From positions 14,027,001 through 14,091,000 of the forward strand of contig NC_088308.1 in NCBI RefSeq assembly GCF_910592395.1: 64,000 nt of DNA, read 5' to 3'. This DNA is from Lineus longissimus. Taxonomy: Eukaryota > Nemertea > Pilidiophora > Heteronemertea > Lineidae. Below the pieces are notes generated by a model, which worked only from the letters and a program-made list of their open reading frames with translations, was not told where the DNA came from and searched no databases. Made by a program: the position numbers and the translations under genes. The number at the start of each line of letters is the position of its first letter. Position 1 is the first letter of the stretch. This document shows positions 11,341 to 22,300 of this stretch, in pieces.

Positions 11341-13124
11341 GATTACTATGTTAAGAGACCCAATGATCTTGAAGACTTGTCTCTAGCTGAATTTGTTCGT
11401 GACTACAATATAGTCTGTCAGACAAAAGAAGAACGAAAAGCACAAGAGCACCTAAATCCCCACTTACATGATGATGAAATGTCTGAAGAAAATAGCACTG
11501 GAAAGAAAAGATGGTTAAAAGATGATCTCGCCCAAATCAAACAGGTTTCAAAACATAAAATCGTCAGATATCATTTGCCTAAAAGAAATGAAAGGGAAAT
11601 GAAATGTAGCCTACTGCTACTGTTCCATCCTTTTCGCAATGAAATGACTGAAATTTATGAAGTTGCAGACTTGGATGACCTTTTCCACCAACACCAAGAT
11701 TCAATTGAATGCATTAGAAAACAGTTTGAACCTAATAGAGAATTGATGATCAATATGGAAAAAGCCGTTGATAGCTTTAACACTAAGAAAACATCATTGA
11801 TGATATACTATCAGAGGTTGATGATAATAATGATGAGTCACAAATGTTAGACAGTGAAAAAGACCTCCAGCACTTTTTACAATGTGCTTCTACTGGTAAA
11901 TATCTTGACACTGAAACAATGATTGCAAAACGGGAAAGTTTATGTGCTATGGTGCGACAGCTTAACGCTGATCAGCGGCATATTTTTGATGTCATGGACA
12001 GATTATGTGACAAAAAAGATGAAGATCTAAACAATGACACTCCATGTCCATTCTATCTGTACATAAATGGGTATTATCAGAAGTGATGATTTGGAAACTA
12101 ATGAAAAGTGCTCCAAAAAGGCTACATTGGCACATTCATATGAGCAAGTCCAAACAATTTTTATTGATGAAATATCTATGGTTTGCAGCAATAAATTCCT
12201 TAAAATACATAAGAAATGTGAAGAAATACTTGGCCGAAAAAAACACCCATTTTCAGGATTAACAGTAATTTGTACTGGAGACTTGCTCCAATTAAGTCCA
12301 GTAAAGGAGCCATGGATTTTTACAAATCCTTCCCAAAAAGGAAGAGCCAATGCTACTGCTCCAAACAATTGGAAACTGCACTTTAAGATGTACGAATTGA
12401 CCCAAAAAATGCGTTCTTTGGGAGACGCTGACTTCTCTAATCTATGTGATCGAATTGGCACAGATTCATTATGCAACAGTGACTACACAACTTTGCAAAA
12501 TCGAGTTATACGAGATGATGCCTTCAATGCTCCAATGAACACAATAATGAATAAGCATACAAAAATGGAAACTTGGCTATCATTGTCATTGACAATAAGA
12601 AGCGAGAAGAAATAAATCTTGAAAAATTACAATCTGTCCTCGAAGGTGAAGCCATCCGATTTGAAGCAATCGATGTACCTGTCAATGTTAGTAAAGACAG
12701 CTACAGCAAAGCAGCTGTCGATCACTTACCATATACCCAAACTGGTTCATTACCAAGCATACTAGACCTCAAAATTAATGCTCCTGTCATGGTAACTGTC
12801 AATTTGAACAAACCAGATGGAATAACCAATGGTGTTCGTGGATATGTTGCAGATATTGACATTCAGACCTTTACAACAACTGTAAAAAAAGCTAATACAA
12901 GGGAATTAGTTACCAATCATGTTCCAACTGTATGGGTGAAGTTCCCTGATGGTATCGGAATGAAATCTGCTGCTATAGGTAAAGGTCAGAATCAAAGAAA
13001 AGGTGCTGTACCAATCAAACAGTATTCATCAAACTTCAGGTTGCATGAAGGAACCTCTGTGACCATCAATCGGAGACAATTTTCATTAGTGCTAGCATAT
13101 GCCTTCACATCTCACAAATGTTAG
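11341..13124 (+). pseudogene. Helentron PIF1-like helicase, Walker A region deleted
   Basis: The linker SKHKIVRYHLPKRN and LLLFHPFRNE lies at about 11545-11640. The helicase starts with LNADQRHIFDVMDRL (about 11957), but where the Walker A loop GGAGTGKS should follow the sequence reads INGYYQK and stops near 12084; a block including Walker A and the next motif is missing. Walker B follows (FIDEISMV, about 12160), then the GDLLQLSPV motif (about 12280), a frameshift near 12570, and the C-terminal LAYAFTSHKC motif, which ends in TAG at 13122 exactly where the family has a Gln before GQT. DNA unwinding would be lost. Confidence 0.85.
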
Positions 13125-14015
13125 GGACAGACACTTGATGAAGTCATTATTGATTTCCAAAGTTCAAGCAAAATTCCAGTTGCTTCTTTTTATGTTGCCA
13201 TCTCACGAGTTAGAAAACTCTCAAATGTGTACTTGAAATCATTCAGTTCCAAAATGATTGTCAAAAGCCACATCGTAGAAAAGGAACTTGAAAGATTGCA
13301 TTCAGAACATGCTGCATATCAATTTTACAAACTTCCTCTCTCCATTGATGTCAGCTTGGCTGAAAAAAACCCTGACGCAAGTGAACTGAAAGTTGTCTAC
13401 TTGAATATCAATGGCCTTCTGTATGGTAATCACATTTTGGACCTTGATTCTGACATTAACCTCAAAGCTGCTGATATCTTGTGTATTGTTGAAACTAAAC
13501 TGTGTGACACTATTCAAGACAACTACCTTCATCTTCAAAACCTCCTTCAAATCGCCAGATTGGATTTCAAAGATCGATCCATGGGAATTCTAATGTACAA
13601 GCGCATTGATAGTGATGTCATTTGCCAAATCAATCAAATCTCAAATTATGTCAACGAAAAAACCCAGATCATTCAGTGTCAAATCAATGATCTCAGATTC
13701 TGCTTCACCTACATCCATCCATCATCTGTCAGCTGTGGATTTGTGAAACTTCATGAACATGTATCGAATGACACTCTCATCATGGGTGACCTAAATGCAG
13801 ATCCATCAAATCCTAGAGAACAAAAGAAAATTGCAACCTTGTGCCTTGAAAAGAACTTGTTTATCTCTCAACATAGACAAACGTGCAATACACGTCAAAT
13901 AGATCACATTCTCATTCCCAATCAAATTTTGCAACAGTACAATTATGAAACACAGTCATTCAAAAATTTCTATTCAGATCACAAATCCATCTCAATAAGG
14001 CTCTACAAAAACTAG
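13125..14015 (+). pseudogene. Helicase end plus C-terminal AP-endonuclease-like domain of the Helentron
   Basis: Continues in the same frame after the TAG at 13122: GQTLDEVIIDFQ and FYVAISRVRKLSN are the last PIF1 motifs. From about 13395 an exonuclease-endonuclease-phosphatase fold follows: VVYLNINGL, DILCIVETKL (catalytic Glu), FTYIHPSS, LIMGDLNADP (Asp/Asn), QIDHILIP and the final FYSDHKSISI (Asp-His). All catalytic-site motifs are visible, and the last 263 codons are open. This fusion is what separates Helentrons from Helitrons. The stop is TAG at 14013. Confidence 0.85.
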
Positions 14016-14797
14016 TAAAACATCAATAACTCAACTGTTGACAGAACTGCTGCATTCATGAAACACAATACATTGGCAAATAAAACAACACATGAAGCAA
14101 ATAAGGTTGGAGACTAGCATTTATCTGTTCAGAAGAAGTTGACCAGTTTGAAGACTTTATTCAATTATTGCTTCAAAAAAATCTTCTATAAGAGGTTATG
14201 ATGTTCTGCTCAGCCAAGATGAATATTGTCGTGTGTAACAGTACAACCACCTTTCTATCGTTGCAGGAGGAATGATGAAGAGGATGAGATGTCATAACGT
14301 AAGTAATGTAGAAACTGATGTCAAGCAATCTTCTCCAAAAATTTGGTCATCACTGCAACTCCCATAACATACACTGGACAGTATTAACACATGAATAAAA
14401 GAAATATTTCCTTGCAGTCAAACTACACAACAGACCAAAGTACAAACTCCTAAGTTCCTTACTTCCTACAAAATGAGGTGACCGTTGCAATCAAAAACTA
14501 CCAATTTACCAGCTTTCAAACAGTTCCTGTGAAAGATTTCTATAAAATATGTGACAAACTTATTCAACTGGCATCTTCACAGTTAACCCATTTTTCATTC
14601 AGAAGATCATTGAACGTGCAAATGACGCATCCTCCCATTTGCTTCAGAACCTTGCTTTCAGTCTTTTCAATGTCACGTTCAAAAATTATTCATGCTGCTT
14701 GCATCAACTATTCCAGCACCTTCCAAACAAAGAAGGATCGTATTTACCACTGAAAGTTCAAATACAAAAGGTAAGCAATCTTAAACTCATTAGGGTG
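14016..14797. other. AT-rich unassigned DNA, probably Helentron 3' region
   Basis: No motif-bearing frame. It may contain the Helentron 3' end, but no clear terminal hairpin was found. Confidence 0.35.
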
Positions 14798-15220
14798 GTT
14801 TCGCAGGCGCAGGGATAGCGCGACGTGAACGTTTAGCTAGACGTAACCGTTTTATTTACTGCTGCGTCATTTCTGCGGTTTCGCTGCGCACGAGAAAACG
14901 GTTACATTTAAGTCTAGGTGGCAACCCGACTTCATTATCTGTTTTTGCCTGCATGGATAGGCGATATCGACTACAAAAGCCATTTATTTACAGCACAATA
15001 TTCCTAATAACTATTACAGGTGCTGCTCGGGATGTACGACTTCCGTGTCAGTGAAAACTCGTCAAATTTGCTGTCCGTTTGCGTTTACGTGTATCGAGCC
15101 CGCTATCCGTCTTTTCCCTCCGTTTACGCGTAGGGACGTTGCGTACGACGTCCCGACACTGCAAGTAGTGATGACGTGCTGCTAATTGTTCACGTTACTC
15201 CATCCGTGCGCCTGCGAAAT
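14798..15220. mobile_element. MITE with about 40 bp imperfect terminal inverted repeats
   Basis: Left end 'tttcgcaggcgcagggat' (14800) and right end 'atccgtgcgcctgcgaaa' (15202-15219) are inverted copies. The pairing continues inward with 'gtgaacgtttagc' against 'gctaattgttcacgt'. The interior is GC-richer and CpG-rich compared with its flanks and has no open frame. No clear target duplication was seen. Confidence 0.65.
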
Positions 15221-16080
15221 CTATTGCGAATCTATTGTCTATCGAGCACAATAACAACAGACACTAATACCTAATCACCCTCCAACTCAAGGAATTCTTT
15301 CATCAACTTGTCAACTAGGCTGTATGATTTGTCTTTCCACCTCATCAGATTTTTAAGATATGTTATTTGTTCCTGACAATTTCAGCTCATTGAAACAGAA
15401 GATGCATTTTTTGTATATGATTTCAAATTTAAAAAACCAGACAGACAGAGAATCTACCTTGTGCAACATTTTCAAACAGCATGAGCTCCATTATGAAGCA
15501 GAAATATACAAGTGCACTAATCTTAGTATCTTACTCTTCTGTTGCAGCACCCATAGACATCTTCGAAAACATGGAAGATGATATTGTCTTGTCCGGTATT
15601 AAAGTTATGAAATCTACAGTCATGATGAATAATACTATCATAGCCAATATTTAATGCTCCTAGTCTACCCTAGAACATTTTTGTCCCCCGGAGCCTCGGA
15701 GGGGGACTTGAAAATATATATATACATATATTCCCTTCCGGTCAATAACTTCATAATGATTTTTTTTTCTTTCAATTTTTGGTGGGATGATGTATGAGTG
15801 TGCAAAGGTGTGTCGCGTTGAAGAATCGACCTGATGTGATTCTCCATTTGACCAATAGGGGGCCAAAACCTGAAACACAAAAACTGTGATTACGCCTTTA
15901 ATTATGAATAGAATTTCACCAAACTTTAATGGTAGGCTAAGCTAGCAAGGACACACAATATATTACCCTAGTTTTTAGTTTCAGCCATTTTTATGCCCTA
16001 TAGGCGGCGCTTCTTGAAAACCATGAAAATTCCCTTCCGCTCTGTAACTTCTGAACGACAACATATTAGTATATAACATA
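15221..16080. other. Unassigned DNA
   Basis: No recognised gene. An acceptor-like 'cttctgttgcag' at about 15547 precedes a short acidic open stretch (PIDIFENMEDDIVLSGIKV) that ends near 15650; it could be an exon remnant but is too short to call. 15715-15730 holds a short TA repeat. Confidence 0.3.
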
Positions 16081-16081
16081 T

Positions 16082-16566
16082 AGTAAAACTGGATACCGTC
16101 ACTGTAGTTTACAACAATGTCCATCGGTCCCTATTGTTGGGCTGTTGTGTTGCTCCACCGACGCGCGTTTCTGCCCGATGGACATTGTTGTAAACTACAG
16201 TGACGGTATCCAGTTTTACTTCTACTATTTTGATTTTATTGTCTGGTCCGTGTGTATCATCGGTTGATCCTGTACTTCTCAACATATTGTGCCATTTGGA
16301 CAGCCCACCTGCTTAACTACAACAGAATGTTTCAACAACAGAGTCGCAACAAAGTCTATAACGTCACAACGTCATTGAGAAACCACCCCTGAGTCATGAT
16401 GTCATTCAAACTGTGAACTTCGAACAAGACAGATGCAAGTCAACCGCAGCCACCCTGATGAAGCCTAGAGGTGCAGAAACGCGCGTCGGTGGAGCAACAC
16501 AACAGCCCAACAATGGATGGACATTGTTGTAAACTACAGTGACGGTATCCAGTTTTACTTCTACTA
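16082..16566. repeat. Cluster of inverted and direct copies around a ribozyme motif
   Basis: A 40 bp block ('tggataccgtcactgtagtt' on the plus strand at 16090) is present inverted at 16082-16124, forward at 16176-16222 and forward again at 16516-16560. A second block ('attgttgggctgttgtgttg', 16131-16172) is present inverted at 16472-16512. Such head-to-head and tandem copies of a short terminal sequence with a hammerhead motif are known from Penelope-like elements, but no Penelope reverse transcriptase is visible here. Confidence 0.7.
16451..16493 (+). ncRNA. Candidate minimal type-I hammerhead ribozyme
   Basis: The three conserved core parts are in the right order: CTGATGA (16456-16462), GAAA (16477-16480) and the cleavage triplet GTC (16486-16488). 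Stem I is a perfect 5 bp pair of CCACC (16451) with GGTGG (16489). Stem III is the very short CGC/GCG found in minimal hammerheads of Penelope-like elements. Stem II (16463-16476) is the weak part, with a mismatch next to the core. The inverted copy near 16150-16175 keeps the GAAA and GTC half but has lost CTGATGA. Activity, if any, may need a dimer. Confidence 0.55.
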
Positions 16567-16569
16567 TTC

Positions 16570-17223
16570 TAAATCTTTCAATTATCCACTCACATTTAAA
16601 AATATCTATGACTCTTTCAATTTGTTTGCATGAATGTATTAAAATACTTATTTCATATTTATTCTTGCTCTCACATTCATGCCATTCACTTATTGATGCA
16701 ATCTCACTTAGATTACGAGTTAATTTGTAATCACGGTGTTTCTCTTTCTTTTCTGTAAATTCTGTAAACTCATGTCAATCTAAATACTCTGTACAATAGT
16801 ACGAAATAAACATATATATATTACTCATTGATTAACTCGGTACATTGAGAGAGTTGAGCGCTTTGCAGCTGCCCCTTTTCTCTCCTCAAAACAAACAAAT
16901 TTCACACGTTTTTTACACGCTTCCACAGGGATAGAATCTGCTGGATATGGACTATGAATGTGCCAGGAATCAAAGGAGATACATCTTGACAACTTCGATT
17001 GACTTTGAGACATATTTCTTCGTGGCCACTTTTTGAACTGTGAAAATACTAGCTTCACCAAACAGCCATTTTGCCATAATACACATACGGTGCATACATT
17101 CATGTGCTAGGCCTGACAATGTTTTGGGGTTCAATTTCAAGGAATGTGCTTTTCGAGCTCAAACGCTCTTGGACTAAAGGACTAATCCGTGACGCAGCTC
17201 TTGATATCTTATGAAACCTTCAT
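16570..17223. other. Unassigned DNA before the LINE
   Basis: AT-rich to 16820, then LINE-like GC content from about 17100. No LINE ORF1 (Gag-like) reading frame was found, so the LINE is probably 5' truncated or its ORF1 is lost. Confidence 0.35.
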
Positions 17224-18170
17224 GTGTTCCAACGGTGTTCAACCAGACGAGGGACTAGAGGTGGTCGTAACATTCAAAGGAAAATCAAGTCATGGATCAC
17301 TGACGGTAGCAGAGATCGATCTCAGCCTGCCCCTCGGCCTGTGAACTTTCAGAATCTCAAGGTTGTGAACACCGCATGTAAAAAAGTGTTTGATAGGCGT
17401 GTTCACCCAAGACTCAGTGCGTGCCTAATCAACACCAGATCAGTTAAAAACAAAACGGCTTCTCTTGCGGACTACATACTTTCCAACGAGTTCGACGTGG
17501 TTGCAATCACAGAAACGTGGCTTGGGACTTCATACGACAAACAATGCATTGGTGAATTTGTGCCGCCTGGTTATGATATCTTGCATATCCCACGCCAAAA
17601 TGAGCGCGTAGGAGGTGGGGTCGCTATCGTTTTCAAGGCTTCCCTGCCAGTCACGATTGTTGAGTCAACAGCGAACGAACTACATGTATATACTCATTTC
17701 GAATATTTGGACTGTAGGCTCCAACTACCTCAGGGAGGAGTTCTATTGTTGATAATTTATCGCCCTCCTCTGTCTAAGGAGAATGGACTACGAAACTCTG
17801 CATTCTTTGACGAATGGGATGACTACATTGTCAGACACGGCGGGTCATCCTCGGAATCTCTCCTTGTTGGTGATCTCAATTTTCACCTTGATGTCCCGGA
17901 TGACTCTGATGCGCGTCGCTTCTTGAGCAGTCTGGATGCCAATGGTCTTCGTCAACACGTGACAGGTCCAACCCATAAAAAGGGACACACGTTAGACGTT
18001 GTTATAACAAAGGATACGAGCGACCTTGTGACGAATGTATCTGTTACGAAACCGGACCTTTTCGATTCAGATGGCAACCCGTCAGGTGATTATTATGCGG
18101 TTTCTTTCGACACAGTGTATGATAAGCCAAGGAATCTAAAGCAGGAGGTATCGTGGATACAAGACGATCG
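17224..18170 (+). pseudogene. LINE ORF2 N-part: AP endonuclease domain
   Basis: After a basic leader (RRGTRGGRNIQRKI) the AP-endonuclease motifs are CLINTRSVKNK, DVVAITETWLG (catalytic Glu), RVGGGVAIVFK, LLIIYRPP, LLVGDLNFHLD (Asp/Asn) and HTLDVVITKD; the last motif region is SDGNPSGDYYAVSF, where the usual SDH triad is altered to SDG. The frame shifts near 18150-18170 into the RT frame. About 100 codons that normally link the two domains seem to be missing at this junction. Confidence 0.85.
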
Positions 18171-19988
18171 TACTTCAAGGATAAGCTCACCCAGTGCGAT
18201 GGAAACCAACGGAAAATCAACCAGGTAGCGAAGCATCTTCTGGGAGATTCGAAAAAGCCAGTGTTACCAGAACATGATTCAAAAAGTGAACTTGCGGAAA
18301 GATTTAACAATTTCTTCTCTGAAAAGATTGTCAAGATCCGAAATGGAATGCAACGACTGCCGAACATTGTTGAAACGCCCGCTTGTAACTTGTGCAGTGA
18401 ACTCTCAGTCTTCAATCCAGCTACAGAGGATGAGGTGAAGAAGACCATCATGTCCAGTGCATCAAAGTCGTGTGCCCTAGATCCACTACCAACCTGGCTT
18501 CTAAAGGACACAGTTGATGAATTTGTTCCCATAATCACCAAAATTGTAAATCAGTCTATGGCGGATGGCGTAGTTCCCAAGGACTTAAAGCATGCACATA
18601 TTCGACCATTGCTTAAGAAGGCAGGCCTAGATAAGGAAACTCTAAAGAACTACCGCCCCGTGTCTAACCTTAGTTTTATTTCGAAAGTTCTTGAAAAGGT
18701 TGTGGCCAAAAGATTGGACGATCACCTACAGGCCAACTCTCTACGTGAGCAATACCAAAGTAGTTACACACCGTTCCATTCGGCGGAAACCGCTCTTCTC
18801 CGTGTTCAGTCGAACATTCTTGACGCCCTCAACAAAGGGAATGCAGCTGTTCTAGTAATGTTAGACCTTTCAGCCGCCTTTGACACACTTGATCATAATA
18901 TCCTCGCGGAACGATTACGTGTGCATTTCAACATCAAGGGTGTGGCCCTCCAGTGGTTCAACTCATATCTGAACGACCGCTACCAGTCCGTCAAAATTGA
19001 TGATGAGTTTTCGTGTCCGAGATTACTTCAGTTCGGTGTACCTCAGGGTTCGGTCCTCGGCCCAAAGCTATATACAATGTACACCAAGCCATTGGGTGAT
19101 TTAATCCGACGACATGGACTCAACTATCATTTCTACGCGGACGACACGCAACTGTACATTTTCCTTGAAAAGAACAATGCGATGAGTCAAACCATTCAGA
19201 TTCAGCGACTTGAAGCGTGCCTCAGTGAGATTGGTACGTGGATGGAGAGCAACCTTTTGAAACTAAACGGAGATAAAACTGAAGTTATGCTGTATACTTC
19301 CAAATTTTCCCGTGGAGAACCGATCGCCGTGAATGTTAACATCGACGGGTTGTCTATTTCTCTGGCCGAATCAGTTCGAAATCTCGGTGTTGTTTACGAT
19401 CGACATCTATCGATGGAAAAACACGTGAACAATGTTAGTCGAACGTGCTATATGTATCTCAGGAATATCGGCAGAATTCGCAAATCTCTGACTCCCAGTG
19501 CAACAAAGTTTCTCATTCATGGACTTGTTACATCACGTTTGGATTATTGCAATGCCTTGCTGTATGGTCTGCCTGACACAACAATAAGCCGACTCCAACG
19601 AGTTCAAAATATGGCAGCCAGGATTATTACGAGAACCAAACGAAATGAACACATCACTCCAGTTTTAAAATCACTACATTGGCTGCCAGTCAAATATAGA
19701 ATTTTATTCAAGGTTTTATTGCATGTTTACCGCGCACTTCATGGCACAGCACCATCATATTTATCCGAACTAGTCAATCTTTACCAGCCAACTAGGCCAC
19801 TGCGCTCACAATTCAAACATAGATTAATTATTCCAAGGACAAAAAACAAAAATGGTCATCGTTCGTTTCAATGTAGTGGTCCGTACTTGTGGAACTTTCT
19901 GCTGGAAGATCTTGCTGTGATAAATGACTCCAAATCTTTTAGTCGTGCTTTAAAAACCCACCTTTTTAAATCAGCTTTTGACATTTAA
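18153..19988 (+). CDS. LINE ORF2 reverse transcriptase (611 codons open)
   Basis: Reverse transcriptase motifs in order: LKHAHIRPLLKK, NYRPVSNLSFISKVLEK, VLVMLDLSAAFDTLDHNIL (catalytic Asp), GVPQGSVLGPKLY, FYADDTQLYIF (catalytic Asp-Asp, 19131-19160), then the thumb and the C-terminal LHWLPVKYRILFKVLLHVY region ending LKTHLFKSAFDI. The frame is intact from about 18170 to the stop at 19986, so the RT is the best preserved part of the element. It copies its own RNA at a nicked target site. It lacks an in-frame link to the endonuclease. Confidence 0.9.
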   Translation: MDTRRSYFKDKLTQCDGNQRKINQVAKHLLGDSKKPVLPEHDSKSELAERFNNFFSEKIVKIRNGMQRLPNIVETPACNLCSELSVFNPATEDEVKKTIMSSASKSCALDPLPTWLLKDTVDEFVPIITKIVNQSMADGVVPKDLKHAHIRPLLKKAGLDKETLKNYRPVSNLSFISKVLEKVVAKRLDDHLQANSLREQYQSSYTPFHSAETALLRVQSNILDALNKGNAAVLVMLDLSAAFDTLDHNILAERLRVHFNIKGVALQWFNSYLNDRYQSVKIDDEFSCPRLLQFGVPQGSVLGPKLYTMYTKPLGDLIRRHGLNYHFYADDTQLYIFLEKNNAMSQTIQIQRLEACLSEIGTWMESNLLKLNGDKTEVMLYTSKFSRGEPIAVNVNIDGLSISLAESVRNLGVVYDRHLSMEKHVNNVSRTCYMYLRNIGRIRKSLTPSATKFLIHGLVTSRLDYCNALLYGLPDTTISRLQRVQNMAARIITRTKRNEHITPVLKSLHWLPVKYRILFKVLLHVYRALHGTAPSYLSELVNLYQPTRPLRSQFKHRLIIPRTKNKNGHRSFQCSGPYLWNFLLEDLAVINDSKSFSRALKTHLFKSAFDI

Positions 19989-20160
19989 CCCTTTTGGACA
20001 CTTTTAGTATGGACACTTTTAACTAAAATGGACTTAATTATTATTTTCATATAGACATTTTAAAATGCTTGAAACTCTGTACAGTGCCCTGGAGCAAGCC
20101 TAGAGCTTGGACAGGGCACTATAATATACTGTATTTTATTTATTATTTATTATTTTATAA

Positions 20161-20907
20161 CTATATCTTACAATATAAATGTCGGTATTATATAAACAGT
20201 ACATAAAACCAAATTTAACATGAAGTGGGCATTCTGCTTTTTTCATCTGACTTGAGATTGCATCAGAGCAGTACACCTCCCTCGTGGTCACGCCGGTAAC
20301 AAAAGATACAAAAGGCTGGGGAATTCTATTTTTCCTGTTTGGACAGAAACACGTTCACGTTCTTTTCTCCCCACTCTACTGCTTTTGTCTCTTTTGGCTA
20401 AGTTACTGCTAAAACTGCTAAAATTATTTCTTCTTTTCCAGCATCCCTATTTCAACCAGACCATTCGTGGCTAATATCAGAACCTATGAAACCCTTATTA
20501 CCAATCATATAGGATGTTGACTTCAATAATTCAGTAATGTATAATTTATTCTTGGTGTGCTTGCTTTAGTCATCCCCATAGAAGCATCTGCACCTGAACG
20601 CCTAACATTACCATGAACCTCTAGAGGTCCATGGTATTCTTTTATGTAGTTGGAATTCCTTTTTTTCAGTGCTTGGTGTGGTCTCTCCCAGTATCCTTCA
20701 TTTCATAATAAGATGTACTAACCCAGGAAGAGTATTCATGGTTTTCAAAGCATGATGACAATGAAACAAATATTCCTCCTTGGCTAGTACTCTTGTCTTT
20801 TTCAGTTGTCACTCCATCTTTCCCTTCTCGCCAATTCCTTACTCTTTCACATGCATGCCACTAATATCTCATCTCTTCCTAAGGACATCATTATCTTCTA
20901 GATTAAG
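20161..20907. other. Unassigned DNA between LINE and BEL element
   Basis: AT-rich, no motif-bearing frame. It is where a 5' LTR and primer site of the BEL element would be expected, but I found no sequence repeated at its 3' side. Confidence 0.35.
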
Positions 20908-22300
20908 ATGAATACTCCTAGTACCTCTACCCCAACAAAGATGAATACCACTACTAGCTCTACACCAAAAAAGACAGTACCTTCTCTGTCTACTATGCAG
21001 AGTTTGCTCAAAACTGCTAGAGATATATTCAATCAGATTGCGAATCAAGTCATCACCGAGATGAATGCAGGGTTACACCTGTCCACACAGGCATCTCAAG
21101 AACAGAGGGCCAGTGGTATCAAACAAAATAAGTTGGCTAGAGATACCCTTCTAACTGGTAAACGTAAACTGAAGGCAGACATATCGACCATTGTCGCCCA
21201 ATTCTCCTTCTACGAAACTAATCTTCGCAAAGATGAAGAGAAACCGCAAGTCTTCATGTCGGAACTTTAAATACTTCTATATGCAGACCATCCCAAAGTC
21301 CACATGGAAAAAGATGAAATCAGGAAAACAATTCTCACGAGTGTGCAACATATCCTGGAAGAAAAGGACAAACTATCCACATCGCTTCACTCTCTATTCG
21401 ATGATGACAACATGTCCCCTTTACATGTATCATCTCCTACCAAGTCCAATGACAATCCTCTTCAGATATTTGATGATGATGATCAGGGCAAAGTTACACC
21501 CAAGCGTGCTTCCACACCTCTCCAAGAACCTGCACAGGCAGGTGACGACGATGATGGAAAGCGTGATGTTACACCCAAACGTGTATTCCACACCTCCCCA
21601 AGAACCTCAACCCCAGGCATGCGATGAAGTGATACAGTTTAGTCATGTTAGTCGTAGGTAAAAAAGGTTAGGCCAAATTTCAAGCTGGTGGAACACCTCG
21701 GTTAGGCCAAATTTCAAGCTGGTGGAACACCTCGGTTACTCTGAGCAACCATACCAGATGGCATTGGACAAGTTAGACCAGAGGTACGGGGGGAAGAAGA
21801 GAAACTTTCAACGATTTGTAGAGTCAGTGATGGCCTTTCCCGAAGTTAAGGAGGATAACCTGTTGGACCTAGAAGAGCTTTCGAACAGAATATGCGATCT
21901 TATAAAGTAGGATGACGCTGGACAATGTCAGAAGTTAGTAGGCATGTCCACACTCTATACCATTATTCTCCAGAAAGTGCCAAGCTCGTTGGTGATCCGT
22001 TATCGTGAAGTCTATCTGTACAGTGATAATGAGGATGGCCTAGCAGTCTTTGCGGATTGGTTGAACGAACAAGTAAGTATGAGAATTGAGTTAGATGAAC
22101 TTAAGCGTACGGTTGCAGGGAAGAAAAGGAAACCTACCAGGACCAGCAGCCATCTATCTTCCACCACTACCATGACAATATCTGTGAAGCCCGCAGCCAA
22201 GAAGAAAGACAAGAGAAAGAAGAATACGGATGTCCGATCACAAGCTACAGCTACTCCTGCTTCTATTTTACCTGGTGAGAGGTATGGACCATGCGGTGTT
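20908..22300 (+). pseudogene. BEL/Pao Gag region
   Basis: Starts at ATG 20908 with a Thr/Ser/Pro-rich leader (MNTPSTSTPTKMN), then a helical segment (LLKTARDIFNQIANQVITEMN) and ends at 21268. A second acidic frame at 21304-21627 overlaps another frame. The DUF1759 core is clear at 21722-21910: QPYQMALDKLDQRYGGKKRNF and PEVKEDNLLDLEELSNRI, ended by TAG. A basic tail (GKKRKPTRTSS, KKKDKRKK) follows to about 22260. Several frameshifts and the internal duplication make it non-functional. Confidence 0.75.

Larger units (their letters stand above)
7424..14015 (+). mobile_element. Helentron (OTU / HUH-Rep / PIF1 helicase / endonuclease), decayed
   Basis: Five blocks in the order expected for Helentron-type rolling-circle transposons lie on one strand: OTU cysteine protease, zinc-finger and DUF6570-like segment, HUH/Y2 Rep, PIF1-like helicase, and a C-terminal exonuclease-endonuclease-phosphatase domain. 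Classical Helitrons lack the C-terminal endonuclease; Helentrons carry it. The frame is broken many times by stops, frameshifts and a deletion of the helicase Walker A region, so this copy cannot be autonomous. The exact termini are not resolved. Confidence 0.9.
17224..20160 (+). mobile_element. CR1/L2-like LINE retrotransposon
   Basis: Endonuclease and reverse transcriptase coding regions are followed by a 3' untranslated region with 'tctgtacagtgccctggagc', 'gacagggcactataata' and a T/A-rich end (tttatttattatttatta). No ORF1 is seen. The same 3' end occurs on the minus strand at 45.97 kb, so the family has other copies here. Clade placement rests on motif style only. Confidence 0.85.
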
